This document shows, piece by piece, positions 21,201 through 32,800 of a DNA stretch of 64,000 nucleotides. Below the pieces are notes generated by a model that saw nothing but the letters and a program-made list of their open reading frames with translations, searched no databases and was not told where the DNA came from. How positions within the stretch are numbered: the stretch's first letter is position 1; every line of letters begins with the position of its first letter. A program made the position numbers and the translations under genes. This DNA comes from Actinernus sp. WN-2022 (lineage: Eukaryota; Cnidaria; Anthozoa; Actiniaria; Actinernidae): the NCBI GenBank assembly GCA_030867875.1, contig JAOWCC010001634.1, forward strand, positions 140,202,365 through 140,266,364, written 5' to 3'.

Positions 21201-23604
21201 TTACAATGTATGTTTCACAATAAATTATCAGCAAAACATAAGATGCAACTAGACATTATTTTGTTGTACATGAATAGCGTTACGGGATGGAAGGGTTTTG
21301 AAAAGTAAACATGGGGACATTCCAGGAAGTTATTAGCCAATCATATGACTTTATGACAATCCTCCATCAACAGCCAATCAGCGCGCAATCCTCAAATACT
21401 GGAGAAGAAACATGTGACCAGAACACGATTATCAACAGGTTTCGCAGATGTCTCTTTCCCGATTTTTGCAGGGAGAGAGAATGTCTGCACGCAGGCTATG
21501 ATTGCCTAAGAGCAGTGCAAGTAATATATACAACACTGTCAGCCGTGTTTTATCACATATCCAAACACTGAGAACTGAACTTGAAAAACGACGCGAAGCT
21601 TGTGATTTTCTTTGTAATATTATCATTAATTATTCATGAGTTTGAGAAGTTATATTTGAAAATTGAAAGACTTACAATAAAAATTGTGAAAAAAGTTGAA
21701 ACACCAATTCAAATTACACTACATGTACCTTAATTTTACAAGGTCACGAAACCAATGGTCCAAACATTAAATGTAACCTAGCTTTGTAGACCACAGGCTT
21801 CCCAGACTTGACGTATATTTCCCGCTTATTAGTCTGTTGGGTTACCTGTGGTTTATCGATTAGTTTCATAACGATCTCAGAAGAGTTTAAATAATTGCTT
21901 TGTGTGAATTCTCTTTTCCGATTCCTACGAAATGAATCTTCAGTAATAAAAGATTGATACTTAATGAAGTTGTGTGAGTGTTTTTTTGGCGATTTGGGGC
22001 CTTCTAAAGCAGTTAATTAGGATTCGAAATTTTGACCGTTGGCCGAGGCTCTAACAAAATTTACAAGGTAGGCAAGTCGACCTCGCCAAAGCACAGACTT
22101 ACCTCAATGATCACCCAAAAATCGGCACTTTTCTTCCTCGCTCGCTATTCAGCTTTTGGCACAGGAGGGAATAGTTATCAAGCAACATCTGACCAGAGAT
22201 TTAGGAAAATCCATCAAATTTATCATCGCCAAACGGCCTCCTCGAGACCCAAAAAGCGCGACCTTCCAATGATCTGTAAGAACCAGAAACTGGCGATTAC
22301 AGACTAATTTTGAATTTGGAACTCGCCAATCAGAGGACCAAGACAGTGGGCTGGGGTCTTCACCGAGTGTTATGACAGTTCCACGTGAGAAATTTTCGCG
22401 AGTTGCAAATTCAAAATTAGTCTGTAACCGCCAGTTTCGTTAAAAGGCCTAGTAATGGTCTCTCTGATTGGCGATATATTTGTTTCCGTTCCTCGAGCGG
22501 AAGTATAATTTCACGCTTGAGGGTCCCCCATGAAAAAAAGGTGATTTGCATCGTTTTGGGTAGGGTCGGGAAAATTTTGGACCACTTTGGTCATTCTGGT
22601 TCTTACAGATCATTGGAAAGTCGCGCTTTTTGGGTCTCGAGGAGGCCGTTTGGCGATGATAAATTTGATGGATTTTCCTAAATCTCCGGTCAGATGTTGC
22701 TTGATAACTATTCCCTCCTGTGCCAAAAGCTGAATAGCGAGTGAGGAAGAAAAGTGCCCGATTTTTGGGTGATCTTTGAGGTAAGTCTGTGCTTTGGCGA
22801 GGTCGACTTGCCTACCTTGTAAATTTTGTTAGAGCCTCGGCCAACGGTCAAAATTTCGAATCCTAATAAACTGCTTTAGAAGGCCCCAAATCGCCAAAAA
22901 ACCACTCACACAACTTCATTAAGTATCAATCTTTTATTATTGAAGATTCATTTCGTAGGAATCGGAAAAGAGAATTCACACGAAGCAATTATTTAAACTC
23001 TTCTGAGATCGTTATGAAACTAATTGATAAACCACAGGTAACCCAACAGACTAATAAGCGGGAAATATACGTCGAGTCTGGGAAGCCTGTGTGTAGACAT
23101 GGGACAGTAACATTGAACAAAACAGCTCAAAACAGCCAACAAAATTGGTATGTGAAGCCCGAAAATAAAAATTCCCTGACTTTTCATTGAAATTTGGGAT
23201 TTCCTTGACCTAATACTAAATTACCTGACTTTTCCCTGTCCTTGAAAAAAAAAAAATCATGACTTTTCTCTGACCGTGGGAACCCTGTCCCTGATATGCC
23301 CCACACGTATGGGGGTGGGGAATGGGCAGGTTTGGAATTAATAGAGACACTATTAGTTCTACAACACACACACTGCATACATACCGATTTTAGTGCCTGT
23401 ACTTTGCCAGATAAATTATCTGTCAGTCGCTCGTTTTCTTCCTCCAACACCTGATCGCTTCTCTGTGGTTGTGACATATCATTACCGCAATCTGTGAAAA
23501 TGGCGGATAAAATGATATATAAAGAGCAGAAATCTTGCCAAAAAAACAGTTTAATTTGATTTTCGCATAGTAGAAAGGTCAAACTTACTGTGTGCCCGTC
23601 TCAT
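12249..23604 (-). CDS. BET1: BET1 Golgi vesicular membrane trafficking protein (Qc-SNARE)
   Basis: BET1 is a tail-anchored SNARE that drives ER-to-Golgi and intra-Golgi vesicle fusion in a complex with syntaxin-5, a GOS28/membrin-type Qb-SNARE and Sec22b or Ykt6. CDS exons in transcript order: 23604-23589, 23491-23385, 19323-19267 and 12404-12249. Together they give 336 nt, 111 residues plus stop (human protein 118). All junctions are GT-AG and in phase. The start MRRA matches vertebrate BET1. Residues 21-41 hold 'EEENERLTDNL', residues 42-60 'LSIDIGQEVRTQNELLRDM' with the likely zero-layer Gln53, and residues 90-108 form the C-terminal membrane anchor, followed by RKR. Only the glycine/tyrosine-rich linker after MRRA is shorter than in vertebrates. 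The last intron (6.9 kb) carries a large Harbinger-type element; the second intron (3.9 kb) carries two 1.3-kb elements. It is divergent from GCAT, with 197 bp between start codons. Confidence 0.95.
12470..12750 (+). repeat. Dispersed repeat shared with GCAT intron 3
   Basis: Sequence from 'aaaggtgttaattttctatt' through 'gcttttgttttctccc' to 'ttcgattggctggatg' recurs in the same order and orientation at about 28750-29000. Shorter reverse pieces are at about 9710 and 10190. It carries no ORF of note. It lies in BET1 intron 3 and directly abuts the Harbinger MITE at 12754. Confidence 0.65.
12754..12929. mobile_element. PIF/Harbinger-type MITE
   Basis: The 176-bp element has termini AGGTGAAGTAATAC and GTATTACTTCACCT, perfect inverts, flanked by a TTA duplication (12751-12753 and 12930-12932). 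A 3-bp TWA duplication is the hallmark of PIF/Harbinger. The whole element folds back ('gagttgcagcgcgatgttgc' pairs across the centre). It is in BET1 intron 3, antisense status irrelevant because it is palindromic. Confidence 0.85.
13127..13600. mobile_element. Composite inverted SINE, copy 2
   Basis: This is the reverse complement of the arrangement at 6297-6770: a full minus-strand unit with tRNA head (13238-13311), a spacer ending 'cacggcgattgtatatg', then a reversed half-unit fused to a forward half-unit at the tRNA T-arm (about 13505). It is inserted in BET1 intron 3, directly left of the large Harbinger element. Confidence 0.75.
13238..13311 (-). pseudogene. tRNA-like head of a SINE
   Basis: It is the same 74-nt tRNA-like sequence as at 6623-6696, with one change in the anticodon loop (CATGCAA, so TGC is read in the anticodon position). 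Position 33 is again A, not U. A and B boxes are intact, so pol III transcription is possible, but a decoding tRNA is not expected. Confidence 0.7.
13718..13918 (+). pseudogene. Harbinger (HARBI1-like) transposase 5' exon remnant
   Basis: An ATG at 13718 opens MVDESDMLLFMLLILCHR and Arg-rich residues, then stops. A second frame, shifted by one base, continues with 'RRQLQGNYHNLVHKLHL' and 'ALGDRALFP' and ends at a clean donor (GTAAGT at 13919). The order hydrophobic start, Arg cluster, 'R.LQG.YHNLV.EL.L' resembles the N-terminus of animal Harbinger transposases. The frameshift and missing catalytic region make it a relic. The assignment rests on remembered family pattern. Confidence 0.55.
15113..15410. 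mobile_element. Palindromic MITE inside the Harbinger-type element
   Basis: The ends CACAGGCAGCCCAAGC and GCTTGGGCTGCCTGTG are perfect inverts. Arms continue for about 80 bp ('aaatatctagctaatactta' and its complement), with 130 bp of unpaired centre. The terminal CACAGGC is shared with the 1.3-kb element at 21792-23091, which suggests one family. Confidence 0.75.
16248..16367. mobile_element. 120-bp palindromic MITE
   Basis: The ends 'gggcccggttcctgaaagcc' and its reverse complement enclose a short centre; about 45 bp per arm pair, including 'cgattagcgctaatc', itself a palindrome. No coding content. It sits in the centre of the Harbinger-type element, so it is a later insertion. Confidence 0.8.
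20198..21498. mobile_element. 1.3-kb MULE-like element with 9-bp target duplication
   Basis: The left end TATCCTGCATGCAGATG and the right end, reverse-complemented TAGCCTGCGTGCAGACA, are inverted repeats running about 60 bp. The direct repeat TGATTGCCT flanks it at 20189-20197 and 21499-21507. The ends belong to the same family as the 45-bp and 53-bp palindromes at 47325 and 55722. The interior has exon-like fragments (for example a minus-strand frame at 21119-20892 with a C-x2-C pair) but no recognisable transposase. It is in BET1 intron 2. Confidence 0.8.
21792..23091. mobile_element. 1.3-kb element with 500-bp inverted arms
   Basis: The ends CACAGGCTTCCCAGACT and AGTCTGGGAAGCCTGTG are perfect inverts. 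The arms stay about 97% complementary for roughly 500 bp each and leave only about 300 bp between them. TGTAGAC is repeated at 21785-21791 and 23092-23098 (7 bp). The long arms make MULE or a foldback class possible, but a 7-bp duplication does not settle it. The 91-codon frame at 22032-22307 lies in an arm and is mirrored in the other arm; it matches nothing I know. Confidence 0.75.
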
Positions 23605-23801
23605 CCCCTTCAAAATATGTAATCAAGGCTCAAAACTTATTACGACGTCTTCTGTAAGTGTAAACGTGTACATTTTTTGTGTTTACTGGAAAGACCGCTG
23701 AAAGTCATGAGCGCTGTCACTGCCATCATGAAAACGAGGCTGAAGCCGCCATTTGTGAAAGTTCCTGAGATATTTGTTTCTTTACGAAGCATTGACAAAG
23801 G
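23605..23801. promoter_or_regulatory. Bidirectional promoter between BET1 and GCAT
   Basis: Only 197 bp separate the BET1 start codon (minus, 23604) from the GCAT start codon (plus, 23802), so both transcripts must start here or in the flanking 5' UTRs. A CRE-like GACGTC lies at 23644-23649. The YY1-like core AAGCCGCCATTT is at 23743-23754, and a second, ATGGCGG, is just inside BET1 intron 1 (about 23500-23506). No TATA box is evident. An upstream ATG at 23707 opens a frame that overlaps the GCAT start. Confidence 0.7.
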
Positions 23802-26800
23802 ATGGCAGCATTTCAGCGTGTTTCTCGATTCTTTGTTAATCCAGGTGAGTGTCATGCCCCAGCTTATTAAGGTGTGAAAACGATAATCATTATAAAAATA
23901 ATAAAATCAAACCTGCGTGTTTGCAGGCAACGGACGGGCCGGGGACCATGGCCATGGGGGTATTTCCGGCTAAGGTTACAAAATGCTTTTGGAGGGAAGA
24001 AAACCGAAAAATTTTATTGGGAAAGCGAAAAATAAATTTCAACACATACACACGTGGTCGTTCAACCGAAGAAAATAAGCTGAGGGGATCTGGGCACCAG
24101 GTCAAATTTTTTTTTGGTAATTGGTGGATCATTTGATAATATATTGATAGTTGGGGGACAATGAAGATCTCCCTTTCTGAAAGTTGTCGGTAAAGGACAA
24201 TTTTCATGCAAGCCACTGAGAACAAACTTATTATCATGCATGTGTATGCACATCATGCTCTGGAATTTGGCTAAATGATATAATAGACTAAAATTTACAA
24301 TAATTATTGAAATAATGTATTTGTCAATGTTTAGTTCTTGGGGGATGGGCATACCAAGGAGATTTGATTCCCTCTCCTGTGGGTGGGGAATTTGACGTAA
24401 TTAGGGGTCCCGAGGCAAGGGGCCATTTGACGACTTCGTGCAAGAGCCTGGAGACTAGCCACTGAAAAGAGCACAGAGAGACTGGGACCAAATCTCTGAA
24501 TGCATGGCCACGGCAGCAGCCAAGCTCAAAAATGGCAGGGGTGTCAGCAGTAACTCATTTTTAAAGGCCTGGATGTTAATCTATGCCACCATTATGTTTT
24601 TAGTCACTGCACATGTACAGGAGCCCATTACTAGGAGCGTCCATCCAGTACTATATAAAACGACGGCACACACTCGTTTTGTTCTATAAATATATTGCTT
24701 TTTCCCGCAAAAGGGTGCGCTTCCTAAGAGGGCTGCAAATTGTCGAGTTCAAAGTTGAAAACAATGGCTGCCAAAGCGGAGCAAGAGATCCAATGTCGAA
24801 GTCCACAATCCGTCATTACTCGAACCCCATACACGTTTTCCATTGAAAAAGAATGAGAGAGACTGGTTCCTGTTAATAAATAATGCCATATTCTAATAAA
24901 TAACTTGTCTGAACTTCAGACTCTGAAGTTTCAACTTCAGACTCTGCCAACTCTCAGTCCGCCATTACTGAACTGAGAATGTGCAAACTTTGACGTCACT
25001 TTCGCTTCGTCTTAAGAGTCCTGTTCATTGGCTGCTCAAATTGCTCCTGCGAGATTCTGTCTATTTTTAGTACAAAACGAGTCTATCGTCGTATAGACCC
25101 AATGGGGTAGATGGACGCTCCTAGTAATGGGCTCCTGACGTGCACTCGTGACTTGAGGTTGTTGTATGGTATAGACTCTCTATATAGATTTTAAAAATGC
25201 CAAGTGCTGTACAAAGCTTGGGAATATGTTCCAAGGGCGAAAAGGAAGGCCATTAAGTTGCCGATTAAGTTTTGAAGAATTTGCTGTAAAAGGTGAGTTA
25301 ATTGTTTCCCTGGGAGGAAGCAGGGGCAGATCCAGGAAATGCAGAAAGAGGTGGCCGTAAAAGTGTGGCGTAAGCCAAACCTCGTGCCATATAGGTGCAA
25401 TTAGCTAGGGGGATTGCAGGATCATGCCAACAAAAGGGGTGGCCACAGTCCCCTCAACCCCCAAACCCCCCCTCCCAAACACCTGATCTCTGGGCAAGGA
25501 ATTTAACATGAAATTGAGGTTAATTGTCAAATCCTCCTGGGTATGTGCATCCCCCCCCCCCCCCCCCCCTGGGGCTAAACATTGACAAGTACACAGCAAC
25601 AGCATAATATTTACAATGAAGCATCTTTGCTGGCTGATTATCATATCAGTTGTTACAGAGACTAGATCTGCCATGTGCATCTGAAGTAGTTTTTAGTTTA
25701 GTTTTGTTTCTACTCAAGGGGACATCGAACTCATCACTAGTGCTGGGTTGAATCGAGGATTCTGTTGGAGCAGGCCTCTGGACAGGCATTAAGCAACTGC
25801 CCCCACCCCGGGCCCCACCCTTCCCATCAGAGACTAGTACTGGCATCCCCCCACTCCCTTCACATCATATTGTTTTAATATGTATAAATATATTAATTAA
25901 TTAATTATTATTATTATATTACAACCGATGTAAATTAATGTTTAGGCCAATTTTATTGTCAGAATAGTTTTAATGTAATTATTTAGACACAACCCCACAA
26001 GCATTACCCTGTGAGCAGAGGTTTCTCATCTCTGCCTTTCCTGTCGCCAAGAGAAACCTCTGCCACGAAACGATTGCTTTTCGCATTGAGCATGTGCCAT
26101 GGTATCTAGATTTCCATTGGCCGAGAAAAACGAGATGGTAAACATTGTAATTTCATTGTAGATTTCAGATTGTTCATTTCCTATTGTTGGTGAAGTGGAG
26201 AAAATAAAATAAGTTTCCTTCTTCGAGGGTGTAAATCAAAGCTTTCTTTAGGATAAATTAAGGTAGATTTATTGAACGGTAATTTCGAGGTCTTCTGTCG
26301 GAGCAGTTCAGCAAAATAAGAGGGAGACAAAGCCAGAGTTTGAAACCCTTTCGTATAAATCGTCGGCAAACAAAAACTGTGCAATGACATAAATAATGGC
26401 TGCGAAGGATACTATGGGCTCTTGCAAACCAGCGAAGATTGCCAAAAAGTCATGCCCAAGCGATATCAAACAGGTAAAACCGGTTTGTAACTGTTTTATC
26501 ATATGGTTTACCGTCAAGTTTTTTGAGGTAATGCAAGTGTGCATGTTCAACGGGAAAAGCAATTGTTTCGTGGCAGAGGTTTCTCTCGGCGACAGGAAAG
26601 GCAAAGAGATATGAGAAACCTCTGCTCGCAGGGTACACAAGCATTAGCTTTAAATATTATCATGTATAAATAAATGTATTGATTGATTGATCAATTCCTC
26701 ATTAAATTTAGCCCCAGGATGTCACCCACTGGGTTACAATATAAACATGCTCACCCTTTGAGTCTCAAACATTTTTTCCCATTTGTTTTCTGACTTTGCG

Positions 26801-29800
26801 ATATGACCTTACCTCCAAATTGTACCCACTTTTTTACATTTCCCCCATTTCTGATTTTGCCTTGCCTTACCCCAATTAATCCTGGCAATGACCCTGTGCT
26901 CCCCTTGATAAATACTCTTGTTATTCCTATCACTTTGCACAGTAAGGTTAAATGTGTCAGTGAGATGTGCAAGTGCTGGACAGGTGGCTCTGCGGCATCT
27001 CTTGGATGATCAGTTGGAAGCCATCAGAGAGGCTGGCACATGGAAGAGTGAACGGATCATCACGACAGAACAGGCAGCAGAAATAGGTGTACAGGGCAGA
27101 AATGAAAAGATCCTCAACTTTTGTGCAAATAACTACCTAGGGCTATCAGTAAGTGAAAATGAAAATACAAAGTGAAGGGGCCTAGTCCTGACTATCGTCT
27201 CCATGCACTACGTTTTGTAAAGATGCTTCCTTTTTTCTTTTATTATTGTTATAATGTATTAAGTCTGTTCAAGAATAAACTGGTTGGGAAATATCATGGA
27301 TTTACCACATAAACGTCTGCTATATAGAAACGTGAGAACTATATTTAACAAATAAAGAAGCCTTAGCCATGTTTTATACTATCATAAAACACGATGGGCA
27401 TTTGAGAACATGAGAGAAATGTTAAAGCACAAGCCGAAGGCGCGTGCTTTCAACATTACTAGAGTGTTCTCAAATGACCAGAGTGTTTTATGATAGTATA
27501 AAACATGGATTTAAGGCTTCTTTATCTGTTTTATAATATAGATTTATGCGCGTGATGAAAGGAAACCGCCAGTTGAAAACTATATAACACGGCTAACCAT
27601 GTTATATACTCTGGTAAAACATGGCTTCTTAGCCAATCAGAGCGCGCGTACTATCGTATCTATACTATAAATACTAATATGTAATATATATAGGAAAGCT
27701 CACCACACAGAAACTATATTCCCAAACATCCTCAAACTTGTACCAAGTCATTAATTTCAATGTCAGTTGCATCCTTTTTTTAATAATCCGGACAATAAAC
27801 ATGTTTGTTTATTATTTTTTACTTGGCCTAAGTTAATACTGATCACTTTCTTTGTTTTTATACACATGTACATAAAAAAAAAATATTTACAATATATTAA
27901 GTTAATTACATCATTCTTACATGGATCCCTTCAATAGCTTGTTTCAATGTGTATACTGGGGGGTGGGGGGGGGGGGGGGGGGGGGGGGGACACTGGTACC
28001 AAAATGATAGGGGTGGTCTGCAGTCTTTTTGAAAATGACCCCTAAAAGTATGCATAAATTAAAGTAGGTTTAAACCCCATGAGGGAGTTTGACTCCTAAA
28101 AGATGTGCATAAATTTAAAGTGATTCCTTACGTGTATGTTGGAAAAGAGCCTTTAGTTAATAGTTAAAATTCTAATTATGAAACCCTAAAAGACTAACTT
28201 GTGCAAACAGACCCATAATAATGTATAAAGTGGCACTGTCTACGATAATGAATAAAATCTCTTGCGATGTTAGACCACTGCTCTATCAATAAGCTTGTGA
28301 TGAGCCAGTGGGAACAGTGACCATAATTTTTTTAATTGTGCAGGGGGGGAGGGGGGGGGGGGTGCACATTGAATTGGGAGCTGGGGTTAAGTAGGGGAAA
28401 TATTAAGTTTTATGCTTCAATCTTGGAAAACTTTGGGTCAGAGCAAGATAAATTCTCAATTTAGTACAATGTATCTGTGTGGCAGCAAGAAAATAAAGTT
28501 TCATGGTGGCTTTCATAATAATATGGTATGTCCCTAATTTGTATTTGTCTTGTTTTTGTTATAAACTATGTATAGTCCCATCCAGAGGTGATACAGGGAG
28601 CAAAGGATGCTCTGGACAAGTATGGCAATGGACTCAGCTCAGTCAGGTTTATCTGTGGAACGCAGGTAAATACATCCTGCTAAACACAACTGATCAATCA
28701 AGTAATGATTTGCTGAGGAATCAGGGACCACTCAGTGGCAGCAGAACGTCAAAGGTGTTAATTTTCTATTCTTCTTTAATGCTCTTAATTTCATTGGTTG
28801 ACACTCTGTGATAGAAAACCAGCCAGGTAATACATTTTCATTACTAGCTGTATAGATAACTTTTGAAGTTTCAATTTAGCTTTGATCAAACTAGCTGTGG
28901 ACTGATTTCAAAGAAAATTGTATTAGGGGAAAGTTCTCAAATTTGTGGTTCAAAGATCTTTTGTTTTCCCCCTTTCCTATTGGCTGAATGATGTTTTCTT
29001 TCAGTTTGCACAGTATAAATGACCAACAGTATACAGTTTCCTTTACATTTTTTCAGCTTGTAACTTTGACTGTGCACATCTCAGACTGCCTGAGCACCTT
29101 AAGGAATATTCAAGCAAAATCATACATGTATTTGGGGAACTGTTCATTGCGGTTTAAATTGCCTTAATTACCCTAGTGTCTTTTCCTCCAGTTCTTTGGA
29201 GAACCATTACTTAATATTAAATACATTACAATGTATATTAAGTAATGAAGCAAATTTTGCTTTTATTAGTGTCAGTTTTCCAAAATAATTTTTATTTGTA
29301 ATTATATTGAAATTTTGATCACTATAATTTTCTGTCTAGCTTATTAACTGACTTCTTTTCATTTGTAGGACATTCACAAAGATCTTGAAGAGAAAATTTC
29401 AAAGTTCCATGAGAAGGAAGATGCCATTCTGTATGCTTGCTGTTTTGATGCTAATACTGGTTTATTTGAGGCCCTTCTAGCACCTGAGGATGTTGTATTA
29501 AGTGATGAGCTTAATCATGCCTCTGTCATTGATGGTATTCGGCTCTGTAAAGCTCAAAAGTACAGATACAAGCACATTGATATGGCAGGTGCCCGCCTTT
29601 CAAGTTCTTATGTTTCTATCATTATTCGACTTTTTGAGCTGTTGGAGAAATAATGTTCGAAAACTCTAGTTAATTAGTATATATATATATATATTTGGCC
29701 GTCATCTTGGTGTTCCACTTTGGAATACCAAGATGGCAGCTGAAAAAGTACACTTAAGAAAGCTGTTTTTCCCATTGATATGATTATTGTTCACTTTAAA

Positions 29801-32800
29801 ACATTCTAGATATCACTTTTAAAGGTTTATGAAGTCTAAAATTTTAAACTGGCCAAAATATATGGATTTTCATGACATTTACGAAACACACTGAGCTGGG
29901 CTGTCACAAAATTCAAAATACTGTAATTCAAAAATGTTTTATATTTCGTGCGGTAAGTTATAAATAGCTATAGATAGATCCAATTAATTAAAACTAAAAT
30001 AAGGGCACAGAACCATCATATCAATGTACAATTTTGAAAGGAAACTGAGTAGTACTGATCTCTAAATCATATAAAAAAAAACAGCTTCAATTAAAGAACT
30101 CAGTTTAGAATTTAGAATTTTGATGATGTCATATATGAAACAGTCTATTTATAATCGGAGTGTGAGTTTGTTAATAGGTGAGAGTAATAGTTATGTTGAA
30201 CTCAAATATCGTATTCACTCACAGATAAGCTGCACCTTTTTACCCAAAATCTTCGTTTTAAATCGGGGGTGCAGCTTATCTGCAAGTGCGGCTTATCTGC
30301 GAGTGAATATGGTACTTTCATTTGCAGTACCTCTAGAGCAGCTACTAGCTGTACTATAATAGTTTTGACTAACACCCAGCTTTCCTTAAGAGTTTGTCAG
30401 GTATAAATGTCATATTGACTACATGTATGTTATTACTCACTAAGAGAACTGTAAGTTCATATCCGACTATTATTTCAATAGATCTGGAGTCAAAACTGAA
30501 AGAAGTGGAGGGTGCCAGGATGAAACTGATTGCTACTGATGGAGTGTTTAGCATGGATGGAACTATTGCTCCATTGAAGTAAGTTTTAAATGGCTGTTCG
30601 ATCTGCTTACAGCCACCAGTACAGTGGTTAGCCTATGCCTCAGATCTTCTTGCTGTTTTTTAGCAAGTTTGATTTGAAGTTCCCTGTGATACATGGTGAT
30701 GATGATTTGGATTGATGGTGATGACAGTGACCTATAACAAGGGCAGCTTACAAGTGGGATCAGTTACTGTGGGCATAATGAAAGGTGTTTTGTCCAATAC
30801 ATCATCCAAACAATTCCCATTACGATTTTTCTGTTTCATCAGGGACATCTGTGATTTGGCAGACAAGTATGGTGCACTGACATTCACTGATGAGTGCCAT
30901 GCTACTGGATTCCTTGGTGATAAGGGAAGGTATGCACATTTACTTTCTTTAATGACATGATTCATGCACAGCCAGACTAGTTGCCATATTATGGACCATA
31001 TAGCCATGTGGACTATAGATTAATGGTATACAAATATCGGGCCGTAGGGCACATACTTGTACGTATCACAAACAGCTTGGGCCCTTATAAATAAAGGGAA
31101 ACTGACCCACAGCAAGAATGAGATATGGGTCATTTGACACACTGAGCAAAATTCCTAGCCAGAACACTTAAAGGAGAACTGAAGCCTAAAATCGACTTTA
31201 GCCGGCTCAATGAGTAGATCTAAACATGAAAAGACCCATACCAAAATTTATTTTACCGTGTTTTGCGTCAAAGGAAGGAAAATCTGCAAATCTTCCTTCC
31301 AACCGCCGCTATAAAGTACAGACGGCTCAATTCCTGTAATCTGTGACGTACGATACGGGGAATAAATTAGTTTTGTCATGTTGCTCTCGGCTTTGAACTA
31401 ACGACACTAAAAACAGAATTGAGCCGCCACACAAACTAGCTTTATCAGCGGAGAATCAGCAATTTTTTTACCTTCAACACGTATTTCCTCTTTTTAGACG
31501 TGCACCACAAAGAAATAAAATAGCAGAACTTATTTCTCTTGAATACAAGTTTGTATAGTCGTCGGATTGATTTAGGGTTCAGTTCTTGAATCGTCAGTTG
31601 CTACTCACTTTCCACGGCGATTTATAGCATTCCTTACTCGACTTTCAGTTGATTATACCAGTGTTTATCTTCTCCCCGATGCAGACCTACACTAGTTTTT
31701 TTATTATAAAATAGGTATCCATTGAAGCCTTGTACTATACGTTATATGCAGTTTGTCCAATTTGTCCAAGTTCAAAAACCTGCAACAACACTGTTGCATG
31801 GAAAATCGACACTAGCCTTTCAAGGGGAGGGGAAGAAAAAAAAAGAGTGTAGCGGAAATTGAACATCCCTCCACCCCACAGGAAGGCTACAAGAACACTT
31901 TTTTTTTTAATTAATGTTTTAGAGGAACTGAGGAGTACAGTGGTGTCAGAGGACGTGTCGACATTATCAACTCTACACTGGGCAAGGCATTAGGAGGAGG
32001 ATCAGGTCTGTACAGAGACGAGCCTTATTTGGCACATTTCCTTTTAGATGATACGGTGTATTTTTTTCGCGACACTTTAATTTTGTGATTTTCAAAAAAT
32101 CAAAAATCAAATTTCGTTCAAAAATGTGACTCCCATTTGGTCAGTTTCTCCCAATTGGTTTCTTCATATTCACAACATCGCGAAAATATATGGTCACGAA
32201 ATACCACCATTCCAAAATCGCGAAATTAATATGTCGCAAAAATTTCATGTAATAAGGCACTCGCAGAAAATCTAATTGCTGGTTTGCAATCAATCCCCAG
32301 AGATTCAAATAACAAAGACGTGGTGGCCATGTTGGTTGAATCAAACAAATTCATGGTTTTGTTAACGTCAACCAAGATGGCGGCGAAACCCAGCAATGTT
32401 GAAAAAAATGCCTCCGTTAAAAAATTGGTCTGGCTACGGGCTAGACTTTCTCAAAGGCCTTTTTTGCCCCCCGCACGAACTCGCCTCTCAGTTGACTCGG
32501 CGAGTTCGACTTGGAGCAAATCTAGCTACGGGCCTGAATGAGGAAGTCGATCTTGTTCAGTTGCTAGTTATATAAAATACTAATGTTTCATGTATACACA
32601 AAACGAACTTAGACCTACGTCCCTCTCCACGGGTCTTTACGCGCCTAATCCAAATGGCATCTTGGATTTGTCTTTCTCTTGGTGGTCTTCCTTTGGCAAT
32701 TTGTTTTCGTCATCAGGCCCTCTCTTCTCTCATTTTACGACAGGAAGCCCGGTCTCAATTTTTTTCGATTATAAAAGGTGCACGCGGAGGACGCTAATTA

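Noticed and set aside
22032..22307. 91-codon frame in an inverted arm
   Set aside because: It contains 'SRPKKRDLPMICKNQKLAITD' like text but no family match, and it is mirrored in the other arm, as expected of repeat sequence.
23677..23877. Plus-strand frame starting near the BET1/GCAT promoter as the GCAT N-terminus
   Set aside because: It reaches the exon 1 donor in phase 0, and exon 2 then begins with TAA. The frame starting at 23802 leaves one base and joins exon 2 without a stop, giving a proper mitochondrial presequence.
26396..26473. [14 protein letters not shown]... exon as an alternative GCAT first exon
   Set aside because: It ends in phase 0, which would put TAA at the start of GCAT exon 2, and it lies inside a MULE-like element.
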